Shown here piece by piece: positions 15,324 through 23,548 of a DNA stretch of 25,665 nt. Numbering within the stretch: position 1 is the stretch's first letter; each line of letters starts with the position of its first letter. This DNA is from Intrasporangium_A sp039812505 (GTDB taxonomy: Bacteria; Actinomycetota; Actinomycetes; Actinomycetales; Dermatophilaceae). The stretch lies in NCBI RefSeq assembly GCF_039812505.1, contig NZ_JBDIAQ010000041.1:1-25665 (forward strand), in the 5' to 3' direction. The notes beneath the pieces are model-generated. The model had not been told where the DNA came from. It searched no databases and was given only the letters and a program-made list of their open reading frames with translations. Made by a program: the position numbers and the translations under genes.

Positions 15324-15728
15324 CGGGTCGCACCCCGGGGCGGTGGTGGCCGGGCCGCACCTCCCGTCGGGAGCGGGGTGAGCGGGCCACGCCGTCGGTC
15401 GTTTCGCGGTTCCCGGTCGCCGGTGCCGCAACGTTCGGCGGCGAGTGGGTACCGGGGGTGGGGAAGGGGTCGGGGCACCGACGGCGCGTCGTCCGACGAC
15501 ATCCGTCGCGGACCGGGCGCCGGGTCTGGAGGTCATGTGGCGGAACACAGTGTGCGTGGCGGGCTCCCGTCTGCACGAAGGCAGTTCGCTCAGCGTCGGG
15601 TGTTGACGGCCCGGTTCGGTGCGACGAGAACCCGGCCCGGACCGGCGGCGGACCTGCTCTGGGGCGGTATGTCGCGAACGTCCCGCCCACGCCGAGCCGG
15701 CCGGCGGGACGGCGAACGGTCGCACCCC
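15324..15728. other. Non-coding gap before the sugar ABC operon
   Basis: No gene is supported; the open frames here are unlike known proteins and lack ribosome binding sites. Visible structures are CTCCCG-T-CGGGAG (15361-15373), which could end plsY transcription although no T-tract follows, and an imperfect 10-bp dyad at 15608-15637 (one mismatch, 10-base loop) with GGCCCGGTTC as its left arm. The latter could be an operator for the downstream operon. At over 400 bp the gap is unusually long for this window. Confidence 0.5.
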
Positions 15729-15791
15729 TTGACAGCCGGTCCCGGCCGACCTGTCATGGAGGAAGGCCGAGCTCTCGAACGTAACCTTCCT
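15729..15791 (+). promoter_or_regulatory. Promoter of the sugar ABC operon with inverted repeat in the leader
   Basis: TTGACA (15729-15734), a perfect -35 box, is followed after 17 bases by TGTCAT (15752-15757) as a -10 box. AGGAAGG (15760-15766) and CCTTCCT (15785-15791) form a 7-bp inverted repeat covering the expected transcription start, a fitting place for a repressor or an mRNA stem. No regulator gene is adjacent. Confidence 0.6.
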
Positions 15792-15810
15792 GGTCGACGG
15801 AGATGACCGA

Positions 15811-17025
15811 ATGGCGAAGATGGAGCTGCGCCACGTGGGGAAGGTGTACGCCGACGGCACCCGTGCCGTGACCGACCTGAACCTGCAGGTCGAGAACGGC
15901 GAGTTCCTCGTCTTCGTCGGGCCGTCCGGCTGCGGCAAGACCACGGCGCTGCGCATGATCGCGGGCCTGGAGACGGTCACCGAGGGCGAGATCCTGATCG
16001 GCGACCGGGTGGTCAACCGCGTCCCGCCGCGCGACCGGGACGTCGCGATGGTCTTCCAGTCCTACGCCCTCTACCCGCACCTGAACGTGCACGACAACAT
16101 CGGCTTCGGGCTGCAGCTGCGCAAGGTGCCCAAGGCCGAGCTCGACCGCCGCGTCGAGGAGGCGGCCCGGATCCTCGGGCTCACCGAGCAGCTTAAGCGG
16201 CGGCCCGGCAACCTCTCCGGGGGGCAGCGCCAGCGGGTGGCGATGGGACGGGCGATCGTGCGCCAGCCCCAGGCCTTCCTGATGGACGAGCCGCTGTCCA
16301 ACCTCGACGCCAAGCTGCGGGTGCAGATGCGGGCCGAGATCGGCAAGCTCCAACGCGACCTGGCGGTGACCACGGTCTACGTCACCCACGACCAGACCGA
16401 GGCGATGACGCTGGGCCACCGGGTCGCGGTCATGCGCCGTGGGGTGCTGCAGCAGATCGCGCCCCCGCAGACCCTCTACGACCACCCCGAGAACCTGTTC
16501 GTCGCCGGGTTCATCGGCTCGCCGGCCATGAACTTCCTGCCGGCCACTGTGCACGCCGCACCGGGCGGTCACACGCTGACGACCGGCTCGCAGACGCTCG
16601 CCCTGCCGGAGGCGGTGCTCGCCCGCCGGCCGGCGCTGGCGGCATACGTCGACCGGGAGGTCGTGGTCGGGATCCGCCCGGAGGACATCGACGACGCGGC
16701 GCTGGCCGGGCCCCGGGAGGGCGCCACCCTGTCCGGCGACGTGGAGCTGGTCGAGCCGCTCGGCTCCGACATCCTGGTGCACCTGCTCGTGGACGCCCCG
16801 CAGGTGAGCCGGGCCGAGGGCATGTCCGAGCTGGTCGAGCTGAGCGCGGACGCCGGGGGAGCCGACCTGCCGGCCGGGCGGACCCGGGTGGTCGCACGGT
16901 TCAACCCGCGCAGCACGGTCCGCATCGGCGACCGGGCGCTGGTGGCCGTGGACACCGAGCGGCTGCACTTCTTCGACGGCGCCACCGGCGCCGCGATCTG
17001 GACCGAGACGAACCTGAGTTCCTAG
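15811..17025 (+). CDS. ugpC: Sugar ABC transporter ATP-binding protein (UgpC/MsmK/AglK type)
   Basis: A 404-residue ATPase of the CUT1 class that powers carbohydrate import. Walker A is GPSGCGKT (37-44), the Q-loop Gln is residue 83, the ABC signature LSGGQ lies at 135-139 followed by RQRVAMGRA, Walker B is FLMDEP (156-161) and the switch His is residue 193. From about residue 240 a TOBE-type regulatory domain follows (VGIRPEDIDD, DVELVEPLGSDILVHL). ATG 15811 has GGAGATGA upstream. It is first in a four-gene unit and 8 bp before the binding-protein gene. UgpC-type ATPases can serve several importers, so the symbol reflects family rather than substrate. Confidence 0.93.
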   Translation: MAKMELRHVGKVYADGTRAVTDLNLQVENGEFLVFVGPSGCGKTTALRMIAGLETVTEGEILIGDRVVNRVPPRDRDVAMVFQSYALYPHLNVHDNIGFGLQLRKVPKAELDRRVEEAARILGLTEQLKRRPGNLSGGQRQRVAMGRAIVRQPQAFLMDEPLSNLDAKLRVQMRAEIGKLQRDLAVTTVYVTHDQTEAMTLGHRVAVMRRGVLQQIAPPQTLYDHPENLFVAGFIGSPAMNFLPATVHAAPGGHTLTTGSQTLALPEAVLARRPALAAYVDREVVVGIRPEDIDDAALAGPREGATLSGDVELVEPLGSDILVHLLVDAPQVSRAEGMSELVELSADAGGADLPAGRTRVVARFNPRSTVRIGDRALVAVDTERLHFFDGATGAAIWTETNLSS

Positions 17026-17033
17026 GAGGAGAC

Positions 17034-18395
17034 GTGGTATCTCGAAGCAAGAACCTGGCCGTGGCCGTCGTCGCGGCGGCGTCGCTGTGCACCCTGGCGG
17101 CCTGCAGCAGCGGCACCAGCCCGGCCCCGAGCTCCGGTGGTGGGACCAGCTCGTCGGCCGGCACGGGCGGCTCCGGGGCCCTGAAGGGAACCTCGTTCAC
17201 CATCCTCGGCCAGTGGACCGGCGGTGAGCAGAAGGCGTTCCAGGCGGTCATCGACGCCTTCGACCAGCAGACCGGCGCCACCGGCCAGTACACGCCGGCG
17301 GCGGGCGGCAACGAGGCCGGCGTGCTCGGCACCAAGGTGGCCGGCGGCACCCCGCCGGACATCGCGATCCTCTCCCTGCCCGGTGCCATCGCGCAGTACG
17401 CCGGCTCGAACAAGATCTTCCCGGTGTCGGCCGCCACCCAGCAGGTCGTGGAGCAGAACTTCGCCTCCGAGTGGGGCAAGCTCGGCTCGTACAAGGGCAA
17501 GATGTACTGCGTCCCGGTGGACGCCTCCGACAAGTCCACGGTCTGGTACAACGCGACCCTGTTCAAGAACGCCGGCCTGACCGACACCCCGACCACCTGG
17601 GAGGGCCTGATCAAGGACGCGAAGACGCTGTCGGCCTCCGGGGTCAAGGTGCCGATCTCGGTCGGGGGCGGCGACGGCTGGACGCTGACCGACTGGTTCG
17701 AGAACGTCTACCTGCGCACCGCCGGGGTGGACAAGTACGACGCGCTGACCCAGCACCAGATCAAGTGGACCGACCCGACGGTTACCAAGGCGCTCGAGAC
17801 CCTCAAGCAGGTCTGGGGCGACCCGCAGCTGATCGGGTCGCCGGCCGCGGCCGTCAAGGTGCCGTTCCCCGCGTCCGTGGACAACGTCTTCAAGGCCAAC
17901 CCGACGTCGGCGATCGTCTACGAGGCCAGCTTCGTGGCGACCACGATCACCGGTGACAAGGACCCCTCGCCGGTCGGTACCGTCGCGAAGGTCTTCCCGT
18001 TCCCCTCGATCGACGGGTCCCAGCCGGTCGTCGAGGCGGCCGGCGACTTCGGCTGCGCGTTCACGCAGAACCCGGCCGCGGAGCAGTTCCTGGCCTACCT
18101 GGCCGGCCCGGAGGCAGCCACCACCCTGGTCTCCACCCAGGGCAGCGGGTTCCTGTCGGTGAACAAGAACGTCAAGGCGTCCGCCTACAACGACGCCACC
18201 TCGGCCCAGCTGGCCGAGCAGATGGTCAAGGTCGGCGACAACTTCCGGTTCGACATGTCCGACCAGACGCCGGCCGCGTTCGGCGGCACGCCGAACAAGG
18301 GCGAGTGGGCCGCGCTGCAGACCTTCCTGACCACCGGCAACGTCAAGGCCACCCAGGAGCAGCTCGAGAAGGACGCGACAGCGGCATACAAGTGA
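17034..18395 (+). CDS. Sugar ABC transporter substrate-binding lipoprotein (AglE-like)
   Basis: A 453-residue extracytoplasmic solute-binding lipoprotein. The N-terminus has a basic start, a hydrophobic stretch and a lipobox LAAC (Cys at about residue 23), then a Ser/Gly-rich linker. The mature part begins LKGTSFTILGQWTGGEQKAF and is a cluster-B (CUT1) sugar-binding fold. DKSTVWYNATLF, DGWTLTDWFENVYLRT and NFRFDMSDQTPAAFGG resemble the alpha-glucoside-binding AglE group, suggesting an alpha-glucoside or related oligosaccharide. GTG 17034 is set by a strong AGGAGGAG immediately before it and is 8 bp after the ATPase stop. Substrate identity is inference. Confidence 0.92.
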   Translation: MVSRSKNLAVAVVAAASLCTLAACSSGTSPAPSSGGGTSSSAGTGGSGALKGTSFTILGQWTGGEQKAFQAVIDAFDQQTGATGQYTPAAGGNEAGVLGTKVAGGTPPDIAILSLPGAIAQYAGSNKIFPVSAATQQVVEQNFASEWGKLGSYKGKMYCVPVDASDKSTVWYNATLFKNAGLTDTPTTWEGLIKDAKTLSASGVKVPISVGGGDGWTLTDWFENVYLRTAGVDKYDALTQHQIKWTDPTVTKALETLKQVWGDPQLIGSPAAAVKVPFPASVDNVFKANPTSAIVYEASFVATTITGDKDPSPVGTVAKVFPFPSIDGSQPVVEAAGDFGCAFTQNPAAEQFLAYLAGPEAATTLVSTQGSGFLSVNKNVKASAYNDATSAQLAEQMVKVGDNFRFDMSDQTPAAFGGTPNKGEWAALQTFLTTGNVKATQEQLEKDATAAYK

Positions 18396-18426
18396 GCCCG
18401 GCGGTCGGCCCGAGGACGTCGACACC

Positions 18427-19743
18427 ATGAAGGCGGACGAGCGGCTCCCCGGTGAGTCGCGCTGGGTGGCCGGGCTGTTCCTGCTCCCGGCCGCGATCTG
18501 GCTGGTGGCGATCGTGCTCTACCCGCTGGGCTACACGCTCGTGCGCAGCTTCTTCCACGACGGGGCTGTCGGACAGCCCACCTCGTTCGCCGGCCTGGAC
18601 AACTACGCGCACATCTTCACCCAGGCCGACTCGTTCGAGGCCTTCCGGAACAACGTCATCTGGGTGGTGGTCGTCCCGGCGCTGGTCACCATCCTGGGTC
18701 TGGTCTTCGCGGTGCTCACCGAGCGGGTGCGCTGGGCCTCGGCCTTCAAGATCGTCGTGTTCACCCCGATGGCGATCTCGTTCCTTGCCGCGGGCATCAC
18801 GTGGTCGCTGATCTACGTCGACGAGCCCAGCCAGGGCCTCGGCAACGCCGTGCTCACCGGCATCCGCGACACGTTCAACCCGAGCGTGTCCTACCCGGAG
18901 CTGCACCCGGTCGACGACACCGTGCTGTCCGGCTCCGGGAGCACCGGCTACACCACGGTGCGCGATGTCGCCGTGGGAGGTGGAAGTCCGACGCTGCTGC
19001 CGCTCGTCGGCCTCGACCTCACCGCGCCGCCGGCCGGCGCCGAGCAGGCCGTGGTGCCGCCGCCCGGCAGCGGGGTGTCGGGCACGGTCTGGAACGACTT
19101 CAAGCTGGGCGGGGGCGGGACCAGCGGCCAGATCGACCCCGGCGAGGTCGGGGTCCCGGGCCTGCAGGTCCAGGCCATCCGGGACGGGACCGTCGTGGCG
19201 ACCAGCACCACCGCCGCCGACGGCACCTTCGGCTTCCCGGCGCTGCCGACCGGGACCTACCGGTTGAAGCTCCCGGCAAGCAACTTCGCCCCCGCCTACG
19301 CCGGGGTCTCGTGGCTGGGCCCGACCCTGATCACCCCGGCGATCATCGTCGCCTACCTGTGGATCTACACGGGCTTCGCGATGGTGCTGTTGGCCGCCGG
19401 CATGGCCGCCCTGCCCAGGGACGTGCTCGAGGCGGCGCGGATCGACGGCGCCACCGAGTGGCAGGTCTTCCGCCGGGTCACCATCCCGCTGCTGGCACCC
19501 GTGCTGCTGGTGGTGTTCGTGACGATGGTGATCAACGTGCTGAAGATCTTCGACATCGTCTTCGTGCTCCAGCAGCCGGCCGGCGGCAACGCGAGGTACG
19601 CCAACGTGCTGGCCGTCCAGCTCTACACCGAGTACGGCAACCTGCAGTTCGGCGCCGCCAGCGCCGTCGGGATCCTGCTGGTGGTCCTGGTGATCCCGGC
19701 GATGATCTTCCAGATCCACAACTTCCGCAAGGCGCAGCGGTGA
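18427..19743 (+). CDS. Sugar ABC transporter permease (AglF-like) with inserted SdrD_B/CNA-B-like domain
   Basis: A 438-residue CUT1 permease, about 120-150 residues longer than the usual 290-320. Six core helices lie at about 14-38, 76-98, 107-130, 301-328, 354-381 and 411-430. FTPMAISFLAAGITWSLIY in helix 3 resembles AglF. The EAA loop EAARIDGATEWQVFRRVTIPLL (335-356) contacts the ATPase. Between helices 3 and 4, on the predicted outer side, residues about 150-290 are inserted. Their core (218-283: SGTVWND, DPGEVGVPGLQVQAIRDGTVVATSTT, ADGTFGFPALPTGTYRLKLP) has the signature of SdrD_B/CNA-B-type beta-sandwiches. The flanks are Gly/Pro-rich. Helices and EAA loop are intact, so the protein is probably functional. 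ATG 18427 follows GAGGAC. Confidence 0.92.
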   Translation: MKADERLPGESRWVAGLFLLPAAIWLVAIVLYPLGYTLVRSFFHDGAVGQPTSFAGLDNYAHIFTQADSFEAFRNNVIWVVVVPALVTILGLVFAVLTERVRWASAFKIVVFTPMAISFLAAGITWSLIYVDEPSQGLGNAVLTGIRDTFNPSVSYPELHPVDDTVLSGSGSTGYTTVRDVAVGGGSPTLLPLVGLDLTAPPAGAEQAVVPPPGSGVSGTVWNDFKLGGGGTSGQIDPGEVGVPGLQVQAIRDGTVVATSTTAADGTFGFPALPTGTYRLKLPASNFAPAYAGVSWLGPTLITPAIIVAYLWIYTGFAMVLLAAGMAALPRDVLEAARIDGATEWQVFRRVTIPLLAPVLLVVFVTMVINVLKIFDIVFVLQQPAGGNARYANVLAVQLYTEYGNLQFGAASAVGILLVVLVIPAMIFQIHNFRKAQR

Positions 19744-19786
19744 GCCCGCGACGCGCGCCGTGCGCCCCGACCCGAAGGGGGCCGCG

Positions 19787-20677
19787 ATGAGTGCCAGCGA
19801 CACCGACCTGCTCACCGGTGCCATCAACCGCAGCCTGCCGGCGCGGCTGGTCGCCCGCGTCAGCGGCGGGCTGCTGCGGCTCTTCCTCGTCGCGGTGGCA
19901 CTGCTCTGGATGGTGCCCACCTTCGGGCTGCTCGTGGAGTCCTTCCGCAACCCCGCGCAGTACGCGAACGGAGGCTGGTGGGACGCGCTCGTCCACCCGG
20001 CTCAGCTGACGGCGGGCAACTACGTTGCGCTGCTGCAGAACAGCACGATGATGTCCAGCTTCGTCAACACCATCGAGATCACCGTGCCGGCGACCGTCCT
20101 CGTGGTGCTCGTCGGCTCCGCCGCCGGGTACGCGTTCGCCTGGATGCAGTTCCCCGGCCGCGACGCGGTCTTCCTGATCGTCGTCGGCCTGCTGGTGATC
20201 CCGATCCAGATCGCGCTGATCCCGGTGGTCAAGCTCTACGCGCTGATGGGCATCTCCGGGTCGATCGTCTCGGTGGTCATCTTCCACGTGGGCTTCGGCC
20301 TGCCGTTCGCGATCTTCCTGCTGCGCAACTACTTCGCCGGCATCCCCCGCGACCTGATGGAGGCGGCCCGGATGGACGGCGCGAGCGAGGCCCGGATCTT
20401 CTTCCGGGTCATCCTGCCTCTTGGCATGCCGGCGATCGCGTCACTGGCCATCTTCCAGTTCCTCTGGGTGTGGAACGACCTGCTGGTCGCCCTGGTCTTC
20501 TCCAACGCCTCCAGCCAGCCGATCACGGTCGCGCTGGCCAGCCAGACCAGGCAGTTCGGCAGCAGCATCGACATCCTGGCGCCCGGTGCCTTCGTCTCGC
20601 TCGTGGTGCCCCTGATCGTGTTCCTGGCCTTCCAGCGCTACTTCGTCCAGGGTGTGATGGCCGGCTCGGTCAAGTAG
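19787..20677 (+). CDS. Carbohydrate ABC transporter permease (AglG/MalG-like)
   Basis: A 296-residue second permease of the CUT1 importer with six membrane helices. It has SFRNPAQYANGGWWDAL and LTAGNYVALLQNS in the first outer loop, NTIEITVPATVLVVLVGSAAGYAFA in the second helix and the EAA loop LMEAARMDGASEARIFFRVILPL that docks on the ATPase. It ends QRYFVQGVMAGSVK, a typical MalG-family C-terminus. ATG 19787 is chosen over an upstream in-frame GTG (19760) because GAAGGGGG lies 5-12 bases before it. It pairs with the preceding permease as the transmembrane heterodimer and is last in the unit, followed by a strong hairpin. Confidence 0.93.
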   Translation: MSASDTDLLTGAINRSLPARLVARVSGGLLRLFLVAVALLWMVPTFGLLVESFRNPAQYANGGWWDALVHPAQLTAGNYVALLQNSTMMSSFVNTIEITVPATVLVVLVGSAAGYAFAWMQFPGRDAVFLIVVGLLVIPIQIALIPVVKLYALMGISGSIVSVVIFHVGFGLPFAIFLLRNYFAGIPRDLMEAARMDGASEARIFFRVILPLGMPAIASLAIFQFLWVWNDLLVALVFSNASSQPITVALASQTRQFGSSIDILAPGAFVSLVVPLIVFLAFQRYFVQGVMAGSVK

Positions 20678-20713
20678 CGCGGCCCACCGCAGCGGCAGGA
20701 CGCGGATGCCGCC

Positions 20714-20762
20714 GAGCCGGCTCAGCGGCATACCGCTGGGTGGGTGGGGGCCCGGCCCCCAC
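20714..20762. terminator. Hairpin cluster between convergent operons
   Basis: Two stems lie between the sugar permease and the adaptor gene: CAGCGG-CATA-CCGCTG (20723-20738), and GTGGGGGC-CCG-GCCCCCAC (20744-20762), an 8-bp GC stem with a 3-base loop. No T-tract follows, so this is a likely bidirectional transcription barrier of the GC-rich type. The first stem includes a copy of the 22-nt GGCATAC-containing repeat (20714-20735). Confidence 0.6.
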
Positions 20763-20775
20763 GTCGGGTGCCGGG

Positions 20776-22674
20776 TCAGTCCCGGCCCGGGACACTCGGG
20801 GGCGAACGCCGGACGAACCCGCCGCCACCTGCGCCGATGCCGCGCAGCCCGGCCGCGTTGTTGGACGGGAGTGGCGTGTTCGGGTCGGCGAGGAGGACCT
20901 GGTCACCGGCGGCGACACCGCGCACGACCTGTGCCCAGCCCCCGCCGACGGCACCGATCGTGACCGGGGCGGCGCGCGTCGTGCCGTTGGTCACCGTCGT
21001 CACGGTGCCGGTCTGTCCCGTGACGCCGGCCACGGCCGAGACGGGGACCCGGAGCACGTTCTGGGCAGTGGCGACCTCGACCGTGACCGTGGCCGTCGAC
21101 CCCGTCGGCATCGAGGCCGGCGGGTCCGACACGACCACCCTCGCCGGGTAGGCCGGGGTCGAGGAGCCGCTCGTCGCCGGAAGCAGGTCGACCTCGCTGA
21201 CGTGGCCCTTCACGGCCGAGACCGCGCCGGCGGGGGTGACCTCGGCGGACAGGCCGGCCTTGACCAGGGGCAGGTCCGCGAGGGGCACGTCGACCGTGAC
21301 ATCGACCGCGCCACCGCCGATGACGACGATCCCGGACTGCGGCGTCGCCGACTGGCCGGTGGTGAGCCCCACCTGCCCGACCACGCCCGCGATCGGGGCG
21401 GTCAGGGTGGCACCGTCGAGGTCCGCCTGCGCCTGGCCGACGCTCGCCTCGTCCTGCAGGATGGCTACCTCGTCACCGGCCACCCGCGTGGCCTGGTCGG
21501 TGGACCCGGCCCCTGCGGCAGCGCCGGATGTGGCGCGCTGGCCCACGAGGCCGACGGCCGCCTGGCCGGTTCCGGTCTGCTGCGGGTGTCCTCCCGTTCC
21601 GTTGCTCGAGCCGGCTGCGCTACCAGTCGACCTGGTGACGTCCTGGGCGGCTGCCGTCGCCGTCTGCTCGACCTGCGTGACGACCTTGGTCAGCCGGGCC
21701 GACACCGTGGCCAGCGACCGAGCCGCGCGTTGCTGTGCCCGCCGCACGTCCTGCAGTGCGGTGGCGCAGGCCTGAAGCTGCCGGACCGACGGGCCGGTCG
21801 GTCCGGGTGACGCGGTCCGTGGGGGGGTCCCGGTCGTCGGTGGCGCCGGTGCCGTGTGCGTCGGGACCGGTGTCGTGGTGGGGCTGGGGCCGGCCGGGGC
21901 GGTTGTCGTCGTGGGGCTGGGACCGGCCCAGGCGGTTGTCGTGGTGCCCGGTGACCCGGGGCCGGTCCGCGTCGCCGTGCTGCCGGTCGGGGGCGGGGTC
22001 GGTGTTCCGGTCAGCGCCACGTCGCGACTCGAGCGGGACGTGGAGGGGGCGCCGCTCCTGGAGCCTGCCGGCCCGGCAGGACCGCTCGCGGTGCCGAACA
22101 CCCGAGCGCATGCGGTGGCGGCGGTGGTCGATGCCTCGGACGCAGCTTCCAGCGCCTTCTGCAGCGTCGAGGTGTCGATCCTCGGGGTGGCTCCGCCGGG
22201 CCTGCCCGTGGCCGAGCCGGAGCGACCGGACGCCGCCCAGCGCCCTGTCGATCCGGACTGCTGCGCGGTCGACGGGGAGGCGGCGCTCGACGCCCCCGCG
22301 CTCTGGTCCGCGGCAAGCGCGGCCCGGTCCTGGGCGAGGGTTGCCTGGGCGCTCTTGAGCGCCGACTGCAGGGCCGCAGGGTCGAGCGTGGCGAGCACCT
22401 GCCCTGCGGTCACGCGCTCTCCCACGGTGACCCGCACGCTGGTGACGTTCCCGGTGGTCGGGAAGGCCGCGGTCACCTGGCTCACGTGCCGTGCGGTACC
22501 TGCGAGGGAGAGGGTCTGGGTGACCGGACCCGTGGTGACACTCGCGACGCGCAGGTCGCCGGGGACGCTGCTCCGGGCGCTGGCGGCATACCCGCCGCCC
22601 ACGACGAGTGCGACAGCTGCCGCGATGCTGGTAGCGAGCAGCCGGCGCCGCCGCCGCGCGCGCACCTCAGCCAT
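20776..22674 (-). CDS. Periplasmic adaptor (membrane fusion protein, HlyD/MacA-like) with Pro/Thr-rich insert
   Basis: A 632-residue membrane-anchored adaptor, much longer than the usual 350-420. RRRRRLLATSIAAAVALVVGGGYAA is the N-terminal anchor. TAAFPTTGNVTSVRVTVGERVTAGQVLATLDP (69-99) is the first half of the lipoyl-like domain, followed by a coiled-coil start (LKSAQATLAQDRAALAAD). A low-complexity Ser/Thr/Pro/Gly region of about 200 residues replaces the hairpin tip. The return (EASVGQAQADLDGATLTAPIAGVVGQVGLTTGQSA) and beta-barrel domains follow, ending GIGAGGGGFVRR. ATG 22674 overlaps the upstream lipoprotein stop (8-bp overlap). It is last in a MacAB/Ykn-type operon. Such adaptors link an ABC permease to export; substrate unknown. 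Confidence 0.88.
   Translation of the reverse strand: MAEVRARRRRRLLATSIAAAVALVVGGGYAASARSSVPGDLRVASVTTGPVTQTLSLAGTARHVSQVTAAFPTTGNVTSVRVTVGERVTAGQVLATLDPAALQSALKSAQATLAQDRAALAADQSAGASSAASPSTAQQSGSTGRWAASGRSGSATGRPGGATPRIDTSTLQKALEAASEASTTAATACARVFGTASGPAGPAGSRSGAPSTSRSSRDVALTGTPTPPPTGSTATRTGPGSPGTTTTAWAGPSPTTTTAPAGPSPTTTPVPTHTAPAPPTTGTPPRTASPGPTGPSVRQLQACATALQDVRRAQQRAARSLATVSARLTKVVTQVEQTATAAAQDVTRSTGSAAGSSNGTGGHPQQTGTGQAAVGLVGQRATSGAAAGAGSTDQATRVAGDEVAILQDEASVGQAQADLDGATLTAPIAGVVGQVGLTTGQSATPQSGIVVIGGGAVDVTVDVPLADLPLVKAGLSAEVTPAGAVSAVKGHVSEVDLLPATSGSSTPAYPARVVVSDPPASMPTGSTATVTVEVATAQNVLRVPVSAVAGVTGQTGTVTTVTNGTTRAAPVTIGAVGGGWAQVVRGVAAGDQVLLADPNTPLPSNNAAGLRGIGAGGGGFVRRSPPSVPGRD
21865..21940 (-). 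repeat. Tandem 33-bp repeats in the adaptor gene encoding AGPSPTTTT units
   Basis: Two adjacent imperfect 33-bp units, each with GTGGGGCTGGG and GGCGGTTGTCGT on the plus strand, encode AGPSPTTTTAP/AGPSPTTTPVP in the Pro/Thr-rich insert. They extend the disordered segment in the middle of the coiled-coil hairpin. Confidence 0.7.
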
Positions 22675-23548
22675 TGAGGGTCGCCGCCCCCGAGGTGGTC
22701 GGACGAGGCCCGCCACGTCCGAAAAGCCCAGTCCTCGTGCAGGACCCGTTGACCGACGGCGCAAGCGTGATCGCCGAGGCCGTGAGGGCGCCAGTGTCGT
22801 CGGTCCTGCCCGCCGCGGTGAGACAGACACCGACCTTGACGGCCGCTGCGGCCGCCGGGGTCTGGGCGGTGAAGCGGGTGGAACTCGACCAGGTCACCGT
22901 GGCCTCCTGCGACGCAGCACCCCGGGCGGACCGGACCGTGAAGCTCCCCGAGCCGACTGCCGCGATGCTGCCGGCGACGCCCGGACGCGGCCCGCTGCGC
23001 GGACGCGCGGTGAACGACCGACGAGGCGTCGGTATGCCGCTGGGCCGGCTCGCTCCGGTCCGCCCGCCTCCGCCGCCCCTGCCGCTACCGAAGCCGAAGC
23101 CGGTGCAGCCGCCGGAGGTGGCGGGCCGGATCTCGACGGAGGTCGCCGCAACCGATGTCGTCCGGCTGGGTGTGGCCGAAGGGGTCGGGGTCCCACCGGG
23201 GCTCGTCCCGGTCGGTGGTACCGACACGGCGACGACACAGTCGCCCACCTTGAGCGCGGCAGCCGACGTGGCGCGCTGTTGGGTGAAGCGTGTCCTGGAG
23301 GTCCACGTCACGGCCGTCTGCGACGTCCGGGTCTGTACCTGCGCCGTCGACCCGGTCACCTCGGCAACCAGGCCGGACACGCCCGGAAAGCCGGCGCCGC
23401 CTCGACCTCCTGGCGAGCTCGCCTGCGGTGCAGGGGAGCCCCCGCTCGTGGGAGAGCTCGTCCCGGCGCCGGAGGCCGAGCTGCACCCGGCCAGCGCCAG
23501 ACTCGCAGCGATCCCGATCGACAGCAGGACCACACGTCTCATCCTCAT
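22667..23548 (-). CDS. Lipoprotein with two DUF5666-like repeats
   Basis: A 293-residue predicted lipoprotein: signal MRMRRVVLLSIGIAASLALAGC-type with lipidated Cys22. Two similar domains follow: G59-P111 (GLVAEVTGSTAQVQT, VTWTSRTRFTQQ, ALKVGDCV) and G193-R248 (GSIAAVGSGSFTVRS, VTWSSSTRFTAQ, AVKVGVCL). They look like duplicated small beta-barrels of the DUF5666 type. Each has a Cys in VGxC (104, 242) and a second Cys after it in GGC/GSC (148, 270), suggesting one disulfide per repeat. A Gly-rich linker (150-163) joins them. ATG 23548 overlaps the permease stop by ATGA, and the end overlaps the adaptor start. An accessory role in the exporter is inferred from context only. Confidence 0.85.
   Translation of the reverse strand: MRMRRVVLLSIGIAASLALAGCSSASGAGTSSPTSGGSPAPQASSPGGRGGAGFPGVSGLVAEVTGSTAQVQTRTSQTAVTWTSRTRFTQQRATSAAALKVGDCVVAVSVPPTGTSPGGTPTPSATPSRTTSVAATSVEIRPATSGGCTGFGFGSGRGGGGGRTGASRPSGIPTPRRSFTARPRSGPRPGVAGSIAAVGSGSFTVRSARGAASQEATVTWSSSTRFTAQTPAAAAAVKVGVCLTAAGRTDDTGALTASAITLAPSVNGSCTRTGLFGRGGPRPTTSGAATLNG

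Noticed and set aside
14286..16016. Minus-strand 576-codon open frame over plsY and the following gap
   Set aside because: It runs antisense to the FakB-like gene and plsY and has low-complexity Arg/Pro composition and no ribosome binding site.
18817..19326. Permease split or frameshift instead of a true insertion
   Set aside because: The reading frame is continuous, codon use is uniform and all core helices and the EAA loop are intact on both sides. An in-frame inserted domain explains the length.
19760..19786. Upstream GTG as the start of the second sugar permease
   Set aside because: ATG 19787 has a clear GAAGGGGG at proper spacing, while the GTG has no ribosome binding site.
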